DNA from: Limnoglobus sp043757025
GTDB lineage: Bacteria; Planctomycetota; Planctomycetia; Gemmatales; Gemmataceae
Assembly: GCA_043757025.1 (NCBI GenBank)
Contig: JAYVQG010000398.1
Location: forward strand, 1 to 42,951
Direction of reading: 5' to 3'
Length of the DNA: 42,951 nucleotides
Shown here: positions 17,899-26,077 of the stretch, one piece after another
How the letters are laid out: every line of letters starts with the position of its first letter
How positions within the stretch are numbered: the stretch's first letter is position 1
Program-made: the position numbers and the translations under genes
Notes under the pieces: model-generated
What the model saw: only the letters and a program-made list of their open reading frames with translations
Told to the model about the DNA's origin: nothing
Database searches by the model: none

Positions 17899-18219
17899 GT
17901 GCCGCAGTTACACCCGGTATGCAAGGTCGGCGAGATTCCGCTCGGCGAATCGATCGTGGTGACGTTGAACGAAAAAGATGTGGCCGTGTTCCACGACGAC
18001 GGGAAATACTACGCCATCGACGACATGTGCCCGCACGCGGGGGCATCGCTTTCCGGTGGGCACGTCGAGAACGGCACCGTGACCTGCCCTTGGCACGCCT
18101 GGTGTTTTCGCCTGACGGATGGGGCGCGGATCAACAGCCCGAAAGTAAAAACGCCTTGTTATTCTGTCGAAATCATCGGCGATGTCCTGCATGTGGCCGT
18201 GCCTGATAAACCGGAGTGA
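17899..18219 (+). CDS. Small Rieske [2Fe-2S] ferredoxin (NirD-like)
   Basis: A 106-residue single-domain Rieske protein. CPH (Cys44, His46) and CPWH (Cys63, His66) are separated by 16 residues, giving the two Cys and two His ligands of the cluster. There is no signal peptide or membrane helix, so it is a soluble electron carrier, like the ferredoxin components of dioxygenases or the small subunit of nitrite reductase. GTG 17899 is preferred because GAGGGA (17889-17894) precedes it; GTG 17887 in the same frame is an alternative that adds four residues. The cytochrome-like gene follows after 3 bases. Confidence 0.88.
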   Translation: MPQLHPVCKVGEIPLGESIVVTLNEKDVAVFHDDGKYYAIDDMCPHAGASLSGGHVENGTVTCPWHAWCFRLTDGARINSPKVKTPCYSVEIIGDVLHVAVPDKPE

Positions 18220-18222
18220 ACG

Positions 18223-18702
18223 ATGCCCCGAACGATTCGCGTTGTTGCGTTGCTTTTCGCGGGTACCTGCCTATGCGTGCTCGCTGGCACGGTGGCTTCG
18301 CAGCAAGCCAAGAAAACGGACGCGGCACCGCGGCTCGAGGCGATTGCGGACACGAAGCTGTTGATGGTCGGCCTCGCGAAATCGAACATGGATGGCCTCG
18401 GGAAAACGCTCAAGGATCGCCCCGTCGATGCCGAAGCGTGGGGCTACGTTCGCGGGCAAGCACTTCTGATCGCCGAGACGGGGAACCTGCTTCTCATGCG
18501 GCCACCGAAGACGCGGCAGGCGCAAGATTCGTGGATGATCTTCTCGGTGTCGTTACGCGATGCCGGCGTGAAAGTCGCCAAAGCCGCTGCCGCCAAAGAC
18601 TACCCCGCCGCCCGCGCCGCCGTCGCCAGCATGTCCAACGTCTGCAACCATTGCCACGAAGCCTTCCGCGTCGCCGAGCGAGTCGTGCCACTCGCCGATT
18701 GA
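18223..18702 (+). CDS. Exported cytochrome c-like protein with one CxxCH motif
   Basis: A 159-residue protein with an N-terminal signal peptide (LLFAGTCLCVLAGTVAS) and a single heme-binding motif CNHCH at residues 141-145 near the C-terminus. A heme motif close to the end of a four-helix protein is the arrangement of cytochrome c' or c556, and the predicted helices fit. It would act in the periplasm (or paryphoplasm). It starts 3 bases after the Rieske ferredoxin gene, suggesting an operon, although the partner lacks an export signal and cannot meet it in the same compartment without another mechanism. Confidence 0.8.
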   Translation: MPRTIRVVALLFAGTCLCVLAGTVASQQAKKTDAAPRLEAIADTKLLMVGLAKSNMDGLGKTLKDRPVDAEAWGYVRGQALLIAETGNLLLMRPPKTRQAQDSWMIFSVSLRDAGVKVAKAAAAKDYPAARAAVASMSNVCNHCHEAFRVAERVVPLAD

Positions 18703-18761
18703 GTGGGAATCGACGTACGTCCGAATTGCCCGCGATTTTTGACCGTTCCCATACGTCTGGG

Positions 18762-21680
18762 TCATTCCGCTTCGTCCTCCTCTTCGGTATCGCCGGTGGC
18801 TTCACTGCCGGCCCGCGACAAATTGAGTGCGAGCAATTTGGCTAACAGGTCGTCGTCGCTTAAATTGGCGGGCCAGCCGTACGCGGCAAACACCGCGTCA
18901 TCGAGTTTGCGATGGGCATTTGCCAGCCACGTCGGTCGCTCGTTGTACAACTTCGTCAGCGTGCGATTCTTCAAACTCGCCGCCGTGACCGCATCTTTGG
19001 GCACGAGTCGCGGATAGCGAACGGTGCCGATGCCGCGCGAATCGGGGTCGGAGACGTACCGCTTCCACGGGCCATCGACCGAGCCGGGGAATTGAAGCAC
19101 TTCCGTCCGCACCCACTCCGGCGGGTTGCACCAATTATTGCGAAGCGTATCGAGTTCCTTTGCCGCCGCACCAATGGCTTCGCGCTGCGCGGGCGTCGGT
19201 TCGGGGAAGGGGAACGTCTCGAAGCAGGTGGTCGGCGTGTAGCGAAAACCGGATTCCACATCTCGAAGTTGTGTGCCTTTTGCTCGTGCCCAGGCTTCGT
19301 GAATCTTGGAGTGAAGTATGCCGAAGAAGTCATCCGTACCGTTTGTGAACGCTCGCGTTTGATGATCGGCAAGGTAGACATCATCGAGCCAAGAAAACAC
19401 ACGGTGTTTCGACACTTCTGGTGTCACAATGAATCGAGTTATTCCAACTGAAGAACGACGTAAACCCGGTCTCGCTTCGCCATGAATCCACCAACGGTCT
19501 GCTAACCGTTTGCGTCGATTAATAAGTCGATTGGGCTTCACTTTTGTCTCGACATGATTCCACGGCGCTGCATACATCGCCATGGAATCCATAGATGAAT
19601 CGCAGCCGAAGTCGATAATCCAGCCAACCTCTGCTCTCTGAAGAATGTCTCTCGCTGTGAGCCGTGGGCGCAGAACATCGCTGTTAGGCCGACCATTAGG
19701 ATTTGCATCCTGAAGCCATTTGAGTGCGGTCGCTTCGTCGATGTCAAATGGGCCTGCTTTCATCACGCCGAGAAAACAAAGACTCGCATTCGCAAGCAAT
19801 AGTTTTGCTGTCGTCATGTTCGGTCGATTGCCCGCTTTGAGATCACTATGAATCGTTTCGACCGATACACCATTTAATTGTTTTGCACTTTCGGTTTGAT
19901 CGTCAAAACCAACCATACTGACGTGAACTGTTGCCCCATCGAGTACCCAATCTCGATCTGAGTAAGCGAAGAAAATATCACCGGTTTCTTTGATCCGATC
20001 GAGACAAGCTCGATTCGAGCCACCACGAATTCCTTGTGTTGCAATCAAACCAGCTCGCTTTAATTTGCCGGATTTAATCATCGCGCGAGCTTTCTCGAAC
20101 CAGTAACAGACTAAATCCGAACCACCCGGCAGTCGACCGTCGTACAGTTTGCGAACCGCATTGACGTAACTGTCTCCCAGTTCGCCGCGCATCTTCTTAT
20201 CGCCCAAAAACGGTGGGTTGCCTACGATGAATTCGGCGTCGGGCCAGTCGGGTTCTTTCGGGTTGGCGGGGTCGGTCAGGTCGAGGATCGCGTCGCGGTT
20301 TTCGATGCTGTCCATCGGGTCGAGGACGGGATTGCTCGGCGCGTTGAAGCCGTTGAATTTCATCCACTGCAAGTAGCCGATCCAGATGACGACCTGGGCG
20401 AGTTCTTGCGCGTAGGCGTTGATTTCGATGCCGTGGAGTTGCGTCGGGCGGACGAACGGGAAGCGGTTGATCGCATGGACCGATGCGTAGGTGAGCGCTT
20501 CTTTTTCGAGGTCGAGTAGCAAGTGCAACGAGACGTAGAGGAAGTTGCCCGAACCGCACGCGGGGTCGAGGACGGTGACGTGCGCTAAGCGGTCGAGGAA
20601 ATCGACGACGCACGTCTCGAAATCGCGTTTCGGCTTGCTCCCAGCTTTGCTGCCTTTCGCTTTCACCCACAGCGTATCGGCCTTCTCTTTGACCGTGGCC
20701 CATTCGCGGCGAAGCGGTGCCATCATCACCGGTTCGACGAGCGTGATAATGTCTTCGCGGCTCGTGTAATGCGCCCCGAGTTGGCTGCGTTTTTCGGGGT
20801 TCAAGATGCGCTCGAACAGCGTACCGAAGATCGACGGTTCGACGTTCGACCAATCGAACTCCGCCGCCTCGGCGAGGTGGCGAATTTCGGTCGGCGTCAG
20901 TTCGATCACATCAGCATCTTTAAACAGTCCGCCGTTGAACCAGGCGATCTCATCCGCACCGAACGAGCCATCCTTGTTCGCCATCGCTTCGAATAAACCC
21001 GACAGCAGTTTCGAGAGCTTCTTGGAATCCCAGCGGGTGTTCTTGATCGTTTTCAAGAACAGATCGCGCGGCAGCAAATCCATATCTTCGGCAAACATAC
21101 AGAACATCAACTTCATCAAGAAATGTCCGGCACGATGCGGTTCGATATTGCGTTCGCGCATCCCGTCGGCAACCGCAGCAAACTTGTTGGCGGCGTCTTT
21201 GGTAATCTCTTCCTGCGTATGACCGGGCTTGAGTTCTTCGGGTTTTGTGAATGCATATCGCAGCTTGATGAGCGTGGCGGGATCGGCCAAACCATCGAGA
21301 TCGAAGGCGTGAACCTCTTTCGCCGTGCCGGTAAAATTGGTGTGAATCTCGAAGCGGTTGAGATCGCAGACGATCAACAGCGGTGGGTTGCCGAGCGCTT
21401 CGCGGTACTGGCAAAGTTGCTGATAGGCGTCGCTGAGGTTCTTGCGTTTGCCTTTGTACTCCCAAGCGAAACAGCCGCGCCGCCAGACGTCCGCAAAGCC
21501 CTTTCCGCCAGTATCTTTGACGACGCTTTTCTCGAAGGTGTACCACTCGCCCGAAGGGTCTGCCTCGGCCGGCGTCGGTTCGCACAGCACCGCACACAGA
21601 TTCAGAAAGTGTTCCTGACACGCGGCGCGCTCTTTCAGTTCGGCGAGCTTCCATTTGTCGATGAACTGTTGCGGTGTCAT
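18762..21680 (-). CDS. Type IIL restriction-modification enzyme, MmeI-like
   Basis: A 972-residue single-chain restriction endonuclease and adenine methyltransferase. The N-terminal nuclease has Asp64-x9-Glu74-x-Lys76 (EYKGK), matching the D-x9-E-x-K motif of MmeI. A helical spacer follows (MLFCMFAEDMDLLP, GAHYTSREDIITLVEP). The methyltransferase has motif I LDPACGSGNF (372-380) and motif IV NPPF (488-491), an N6-adenine methylase signature. The target-recognition domain and C-terminal helices complete the chain. Such enzymes need no separate specificity or restriction gene, and none is adjacent. Bases about 19260-20170 are AT-richer: 43% GC at 19801-19980 against 61% at 20221-20400. The frame is intact, so it is probably functional. 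Confidence 0.92.
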   Translation of the reverse strand: MTPQQFIDKWKLAELKERAACQEHFLNLCAVLCEPTPAEADPSGEWYTFEKSVVKDTGGKGFADVWRRGCFAWEYKGKRKNLSDAYQQLCQYREALGNPPLLIVCDLNRFEIHTNFTGTAKEVHAFDLDGLADPATLIKLRYAFTKPEELKPGHTQEEITKDAANKFAAVADGMRERNIEPHRAGHFLMKLMFCMFAEDMDLLPRDLFLKTIKNTRWDSKKLSKLLSGLFEAMANKDGSFGADEIAWFNGGLFKDADVIELTPTEIRHLAEAAEFDWSNVEPSIFGTLFERILNPEKRSQLGAHYTSREDIITLVEPVMMAPLRREWATVKEKADTLWVKAKGSKAGSKPKRDFETCVVDFLDRLAHVTVLDPACGSGNFLYVSLHLLLDLEKEALTYASVHAINRFPFVRPTQLHGIEINAYAQELAQVVIWIGYLQWMKFNGFNAPSNPVLDPMDSIENRDAILDLTDPANPKEPDWPDAEFIVGNPPFLGDKKMRGELGDSYVNAVRKLYDGRLPGGSDLVCYWFEKARAMIKSGKLKRAGLIATQGIRGGSNRACLDRIKETGDIFFAYSDRDWVLDGATVHVSMVGFDDQTESAKQLNGVSVETIHSDLKAGNRPNMTTAKLLLANASLCFLGVMKAGPFDIDEATALKWLQDANPNGRPNSDVLRPRLTARDILQRAEVGWIIDFGCDSSMDSMAMYAAPWNHVETKVKPNRLINRRKRLADRWWIHGEARPGLRRSSVGITRFIVTPEVSKHRVFSWLDDVYLADHQTRAFTNGTDDFFGILHSKIHEAWARAKGTQLRDVESGFRYTPTTCFETFPFPEPTPAQREAIGAAAKELDTLRNNWCNPPEWVRTEVLQFPGSVDGPWKRYVSDPDSRGIGTVRYPRLVPKDAVTAASLKNRTLTKLYNERPTWLANAHRKLDDAVFAAYGWPANLSDDDLLAKLLALNLSRAGSEATGDTEEEDEAE

Positions 21681-21759
21681 GGTTCACGGTCGGAGGTACG
21701 TGGCGGTCGAAGCGTGGAGTGATCTTACCGAATTTAGATCGACAAATCGAATGCGTAAA

Positions 21760-21797
21760 TGCGACGAATAATTATCGCTATTACGATAAAAGTCGCA
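21760..21797. promoter_or_regulatory. Nested inverted repeat in a divergent promoter region
   Basis: TGCGAC (21760-21765) pairs with GTCGCA (21792-21797), and inside it TTATCG (21772-21777) pairs with CGATAA (21784-21789) around CTATTA. It sits in an AT-rich 235-base gap between the restriction enzyme gene (reverse) and an MFS gene (forward), where an operator would be expected. Regulatory function is an inference. Confidence 0.4.
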
Positions 21798-21915
21798 ACG
21801 TGAGTATTTCGTTACGCGACTATCCACGCTCGGTTTTTATGCGTTCGGGGCCTACGCATCGGCTGGAATTGTCGTATGTAAGAACGGACCCGCCAAACAC
21901 CTCGCCGAGTTCACC

Positions 21916-23442
21916 ATGAATGCCGAACCGACATTGCTCCCGACGCGCAAGGCTCGCTGGCTGGCGCTGGCGGCCGCATTGCTCGGCTGGATGTTCGACG
22001 GAATGGAAATGGGCTTATTTCCGCTCGTCGCGAAGTCCGCACTCGCGGAGCTTATGGGTGCGAGCATCGGCGATAACCGCGTCGCGAACTCGTACGGCGT
22101 CATCATTGCCATGTTTCTGGTCGGGGCCGCGACGGGTGGCGTGCTGTTCGGCTGGCTCGGCGATCGCATCGGCCGCGTGCGTGCCATGACGGTGTCCGTG
22201 CTCGTCTATTCGCTGTGTAGTGGGCTGAGTGCCGCATCGCAAGAAGTCTGGCACTTGGCCGTACTACGGTTCATCGGGGCGCTCGGCATGGGCGGCGAAT
22301 GGGCGATCGGCGTGGCACTCGTGATGGAGCTTTGGCCGAATTCATCGAGGGCTTGGCTCGCCGGTTGGATCGGCGCATTCGGCAACCTCGGCTACATGCT
22401 CATCGGCTCGATCGCTTACACGTTGCTCCAGTTCGGCGGCGAAATACCCGGTTTTCTCGTTCGAATTGGCTGTCCGGAGTCGTGGGCACTCTCGCTGACC
22501 GCCAACGGAAACTGGCGGTTACTGATGCTCGTCGGCGCGCTTCCATCGCTGATGACGCTGTTACTAAGGCTGTTCGTACCGGAGTCCGAGAAGTGGCGAG
22601 CCGAGAAGAAAACCGGTCGCGTCTCGAATTGGTCGACGCGGGATTTGCTCGGCGTGTTGATCGGTGCGATTGCTGCCACCATTATGATTTATGCCTGGGC
22701 GACCGATGCCACCGAACTGCGGTACTTCGGTTTCGATCACACGTTGACATTGCGAATTCTGGTCTCGATCGCGTGCCTGATTACGGTCACGACGGGCTAC
22801 TTATACCCCGTGCGCTGTTACTTGCGGCGAGTGGGTTTGCCCGTCGCGGAACGGCGTACCACCATTCGGCGAATGCTACTTGCGGCGGGGCTGAGCGGCG
22901 TGCCGTTGTTGGCGACGTGGTCCGGCGTGATGTGGATGTACAAGTGGGTCGGCTCGGTGAACTTCCCCGCACCCGCCGAAGCGATCCCGCTGATGCAGAT
23001 TTCCTCATCGCTGGGTGCCGCGTTCGGCTGCGTCCTCGGTGCGGTACTGGGCGGACGATACGGCAGACGAATCGTGTACGCGATTATGTGTTTGCTCTCG
23101 TTCGTCGTCATGGTTGGCTTCTACAAGTTGAACACCCAGTACGGCACCGCACTGATCTTGTCCGCAGGACTGATGGGCATGACGACGGCCTCGTTCTACG
23201 GCTGGCTGCCGCTGTATCTGCCCGAGTTATTCCGCACGTCGGTCCGTGCCACCGGGCAAGGATTCGCCTTCAACTTCGGCCGAATCATCGCGGCCGTCGG
23301 CAACTTACAAATGGCGAACTTGTTGCGATTGTTCGACAACGATTACGGTAACGCCTGCGCCGCGGTGGGTGCCGTTTACTTCGTCGGACTCATCCTGATC
23401 GCCTTCGCGCCAGAAACGAAAGGGAAGCCACTTCCGGAGTAG
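21916..23442 (+). CDS. MFS transporter, sugar/organic acid type
   Basis: A 508-residue transporter with about 12 membrane helices. GWMFDGMEMGLFPLV in helix 1 and GWLGDRIGRVRAM between helices 2 and 3 are MFS signatures, and LRFIGALGMGGEWAIGVALV resembles the aromatic-acid:proton and sugar symporter branches. GGRYGRRIVYA is the equivalent loop in the C-terminal half. The central region (about 215-300) contains a cytosolic loop and extra helices (SIACLITVTTGYLYP), longer than the usual 400-450 residues. The substrate is unknown. The gene is monocistronic and convergent with the lipoprotein gene to its right. Confidence 0.85.
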   Translation: MNAEPTLLPTRKARWLALAAALLGWMFDGMEMGLFPLVAKSALAELMGASIGDNRVANSYGVIIAMFLVGAATGGVLFGWLGDRIGRVRAMTVSVLVYSLCSGLSAASQEVWHLAVLRFIGALGMGGEWAIGVALVMELWPNSSRAWLAGWIGAFGNLGYMLIGSIAYTLLQFGGEIPGFLVRIGCPESWALSLTANGNWRLLMLVGALPSLMTLLLRLFVPESEKWRAEKKTGRVSNWSTRDLLGVLIGAIAATIMIYAWATDATELRYFGFDHTLTLRILVSIACLITVTTGYLYPVRCYLRRVGLPVAERRTTIRRMLLAAGLSGVPLLATWSGVMWMYKWVGSVNFPAPAEAIPLMQISSSLGAAFGCVLGAVLGGRYGRRIVYAIMCLLSFVVMVGFYKLNTQYGTALILSAGLMGMTTASFYGWLPLYLPELFRTSVRATGQGFAFNFGRIIAAVGNLQMANLLRLFDNDYGNACAAVGAVYFVGLILIAFAPETKGKPLPE

Positions 23443-23446
23443 GGAA

Positions 23447-23466
23447 GATCGCTCATCCGCGCGATC
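23447..23466. terminator. Short hairpin between convergent genes
   Basis: GATCGC (23447-23452) pairs with GCGATC (23461-23466) around an 8-base loop between the MFS stop and the reverse lipoprotein stop. There is no U-tract, so termination is only a possibility. Confidence 0.25.
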
Positions 23467-24319
23467 ACTTCGCGGAAAATTGTTCGTTCTGAAATGCGAC
23501 TTGAACTAGAGAGCGTTTCGTATTGACGACGACTGCCTGCGCCTGTTCGACGGCATCTGCATATCTCTGTCGGGTGACGGATCCGGTTTCGGGGTCGCGT
23601 TCTTGTCGGGCGATGTTGCCGTTTGGGTGCCAGCAATGGAGTGTGTAGGTGCCGGTGGGCACGTCGGTGAATTCGAAATGGCCCGTGGCATTCGTGGTCG
23701 CGTAGTACGGGTGGTCCATGACGAAGAGATCGCCGATTGCCCAATATTGGCCCGATGCACTCGTGAGTTCGACGTGACCGGACTCGGAGAACGTACGCGA
23801 AACGGTCGACGAATCGTTCGGGAACATCTGCGTGAAATAGGCGGCCCCGCGAGCGCGAATCCCGCTGATTGTCTTGCGTGTCGAAGTGAATGCGACGGTT
23901 CCGCCCACCGGCACGAAGCCATATCGTGCGCCGTTGCCGAAGGAGATTCGCTCGTCGTCGAGTTCCACGCTCATGTCGCTCGCGCTCCACGGTTTCGCGC
24001 GCGAAACATCGATGCCCGTCAAGTACACCACCGCCGAGCCGACGCCACGGCTGGCGGCATCGATAACGGGCCGATTGGGGTTAGGAAGTTCGACGGTTTG
24101 CAGACCAGTTGCGCCGAGTTTCGCGAACGCGACCGGCTTCACGATCGGCATGTCACCGACCCAAGTCACCATACCGGAGATGGTGCCACACTTCGCGGAA
24201 TCGAACTGCGTGCCAGATTCGCGTTGCGGTTCTTGTAGCCGCTCCGGTCGCGAATAGGTGAGGCCATCGCAGCCCACGGCGCACGACAACAGCAACAAAG
24301 CGGGCACGATTCTCGACAT
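23465..24319 (-). CDS. Lipoprotein with carboxypeptidase regulatory-like fold
   Basis: A 284-residue envelope lipoprotein: signal MSRIVPALLLLSCAVGC ends in the lipobox AVGC. The mature part is beta-rich. The motif GHFEFTDVPTGTYTLHCWHPNG near residues 215-236 is typical of carboxypeptidase regulatory-like (transthyretin-type) domains common in planctomycetes, and GTISGMVTWVGDMP near residue 45 resembles the opening of the plastocyanin-like or methylamine-utilisation-associated proteins of the phylum. Several His residues near the domain could bind metal but no complete cupredoxin site is visible. Function unknown. Confidence 0.75.
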   Translation of the reverse strand: MSRIVPALLLLSCAVGCDGLTYSRPERLQEPQRESGTQFDSAKCGTISGMVTWVGDMPIVKPVAFAKLGATGLQTVELPNPNRPVIDAASRGVGSAVVYLTGIDVSRAKPWSASDMSVELDDERISFGNGARYGFVPVGGTVAFTSTRKTISGIRARGAAYFTQMFPNDSSTVSRTFSESGHVELTSASGQYWAIGDLFVMDHPYYATTNATGHFEFTDVPTGTYTLHCWHPNGNIARQERDPETGSVTRQRYADAVEQAQAVVVNTKRSLVQVAFQNEQFSAK

Positions 24320-24377
24320 AATTCAACCCCCGACAAACGAACGCGAACACTGGGGTGCAATGACACTGACTTTCTGA

Positions 24378-24458
24378 TGTAGCTGGCCTCTATGAGGCCG
24401 GTGCAGTGGCTGCCACTGTCCGATTGTCTGGCTTCCGTGGTCACAGACCCCAGCTACA
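24378..24458. repeat. Cloverleaf-like inverted-repeat element
   Basis: A 9-bp outer stem, TGTAGCTGG (24378-24386) with CCAGCTACA (24450-24458), encloses three arms: CCTC/GAGG (24387-24390 with 24394-24397, extendable to GGCCTC/GAGGCC by borrowing two outer bases), CAGTGGC/GCCACTG (24404-24410 with 24412-24418), and GTCTG/CAGAC (24426-24430 with 24444-24448). It lies in the 212-base gap between purU and the lipoprotein gene, both on the reverse strand. It lacks a tRNA anticodon arm and T-loop. It may be a dispersed palindromic repeat or a structured RNA; only one copy is in this window. Confidence 0.6.
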
Positions 24459-24531
24459 AGAAGAGAGAGTCAGTACGTGTACGCGATTTCGCCGGCCGAG
24501 GGCAAGTGCGAGTGATTGCGACATCGCGTTG

Positions 24532-25389
24532 TCAGTCGAAGACGACCGTCTTGCGATCGTAGACGAGGATGCGGTGATCGATGTGCCATCTCACCGCACG
24601 CGACAGCACGACTTTCTCCATGTCGCGGCCTTTTTCGAGCAAGTCGTCCAACGTGTCGCGGTGCGAAATCCGCACGACGTTCTGCTCGATGATCGGCCCT
24701 TCGTCGAGTTCTTCCGTGACGTAATGGCTCGTCGCGCCGATGAGTTTGACACCGCGCTCGAAGGCGCGATGGTACGGTTTTGCACCGCTAAACGCAGGCA
24801 AAAACGAGTGATGCACGTTAATCACGCGCAACGGGTATTGCTCGACGAACTGCGGCGACAGCACTTGCATATAGCGTGCGAGCACGACGAGATCGATCTG
24901 GTTTTCGCGCAAGAGTGCGAGTTGTTTCGCTTCGGCTTCGGCCTTCTTGCCGGGTTCGACGGGGATCATGTGGAACGGGATTTTGTGGAACGTCGCCCAG
25001 CGTTCCGCGTCCGGATGGTTCGCGATGACGAGCGGAATTTCGCACGCGAGTTCGCCGCTCTGATGGCGATAGAGTAGGTCCGCGAGGCAGTGATCGTACT
25101 TCGACACGAACAGCGCGAGCCGGTGCGGGCGGTCGGATCGCTCGAGTCGCCAGCGCATGCCGTGCTGTGTTGCGAGCGGCGCGAACTTTTCGGGGAACTC
25201 CGCGAGATCGAAATCGAACCCCGTTAAGTCCCACTCGACCCGCATCAGGAACGCATTCCGTTCGGGATCCTGATGCTGATCCGCATGGAGGATGTTCGCG
25301 TTGTGGCGATAGAGAAACTCGCCGATGGCCGCGACCAACCCCTTGCGGTCGGGGCAGTCGACGAGCAAAATCGCGGTCGGTTTACGCAC
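24532..25389 (-). CDS. purU: Formyltetrahydrofolate deformylase
   Basis: A 285-residue enzyme hydrolysing 10-formyl-THF to THF and formate, balancing one-carbon pools and supplying formate for PurT. An N-terminal ACT domain (TAILLVDCPDRKGLVAAIGEFL) is followed by the formyltransferase-fold domain. That domain has VLARYMQVLSPQFV, INVHHSFLPAF (catalytic His), GAKPYHRAFERGVKLIGAT and EELDEGPIIEQ with its catalytic Asp. The length matches E. coli PurU. The start is two bases after the stop of the cyclo-ligase gene, so both are co-transcribed. Confidence 0.95.
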   Translation of the reverse strand: MRKPTAILLVDCPDRKGLVAAIGEFLYRHNANILHADQHQDPERNAFLMRVEWDLTGFDFDLAEFPEKFAPLATQHGMRWRLERSDRPHRLALFVSKYDHCLADLLYRHQSGELACEIPLVIANHPDAERWATFHKIPFHMIPVEPGKKAEAEAKQLALLRENQIDLVVLARYMQVLSPQFVEQYPLRVINVHHSFLPAFSGAKPYHRAFERGVKLIGATSHYVTEELDEGPIIEQNVVRISHRDTLDDLLEKGRDMEKVVLSRAVRWHIDHRILVYDRKTVVFD

Positions 25390-25391
25390 GG

Positions 25392-25991
25392 TTATTTCCG
25401 ACCTTTGCCGGTGAGAACGCGAGACTCGGTGAGGACTTTATCCATGAACACATCGTGCGACGCGACGGGAATCGCGTCGAAAATCTGGCAGTCGAACGCG
25501 ATGGCGACGAGCGGGGCGTTGGGGCGAACGCGGGCCAACATGCGGTCGTAATAGCCTTTGCCCTGCCCCATTCGGCCACCGGAGGCATCGAACGCGGTGC
25601 CGGGAACCATCACGAGATCGAGGTCTTCGGGCGCGACAATTTTGCCCGGTTGATTGCGCAGTTCGACCTTCGGTTCGAGAATCTTGTACGCCCCTTCGAC
25701 GAGTTCGCTCACGTCTTCGAGCAGGAACAATTCGAGTTCGTTCGTCTCGACGATGCAGTACGGTACGACGATCCGCTTGCCGCCCGCCAGTGCCTCGGGC
25801 AACATATGTCGCGTGCGGACTTCGCTCCCTGCATCGACGTAGTACAGGATCGTTTTCGCGGCCACGTACTCCGGCATCGCCATAAACGCAGTCACGATGT
25901 CGCGGCTAATCGCATCCTTGTTTTGCTGGCCGACCCGATTCTTGCGAGCCTGTTCGCGGATCGCCGTTTTCTTCGCCTGGTTGTCTTCCAT
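25392..25991 (-). CDS. 5-formyltetrahydrofolate cyclo-ligase
   Basis: A 199-residue ATP-dependent enzyme converting 5-formyl-THF to 5,10-methenyl-THF, rescuing a folate form that inhibits one-carbon enzymes. The family signature VMVPGTAFDASGGRMGQGKG then YYDRML is complete, and the N-terminal KKTAIREQARKNR supplies the expected basic segment. The gene is directly upstream of purU with a 2-base gap, a logical pair since both act on formyl-folates. In E. coli this enzyme is YgfA; I leave the symbol blank. Confidence 0.93.
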   Translation of the reverse strand: MEDNQAKKTAIREQARKNRVGQQNKDAISRDIVTAFMAMPEYVAAKTILYYVDAGSEVRTRHMLPEALAGGKRIVVPYCIVETNELELFLLEDVSELVEGAYKILEPKVELRNQPGKIVAPEDLDLVMVPGTAFDASGGRMGQGKGYYDRMLARVRPNAPLVAIAFDCQIFDAIPVASHDVFMDKVLTESRVLTGKGRK

Positions 25992-26042
25992 CGTGGTCCT
26001 TTTCGTATTGGGGTGAAGCGCACGCGCTCCGTTACGAAGACT

Positions 26043-26077
26043 TCGCGTCGCGGCTAATTATCGCGTCGCGGCTAATT
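26043..26077. repeat. 18-bp tandem duplication at the carB stop codon
   Basis: TCGCGTCGCGGCTAATT occurs at 26043-26059 and again at 26061-26077, an 18-base period. The right-hand copy includes the carB stop codon (TAG on the reverse strand, 26072-26074). The unit length is a multiple of three and places a second in-frame TAG downstream, so the protein is unaffected. Confidence 0.8.

Noticed and set aside
18762..21680. BREX PglX or a multi-gene defence island
   Set aside because: The N-terminal D-x9-E-x-K nuclease and overall order match MmeI-type enzymes, and no brxA/B/C/Z or other defence genes flank it.
24378..24458. Cloverleaf as a tRNA gene
   Set aside because: The arms do not have tRNA lengths, there is no T-loop consensus, anticodon loop or CCA position.
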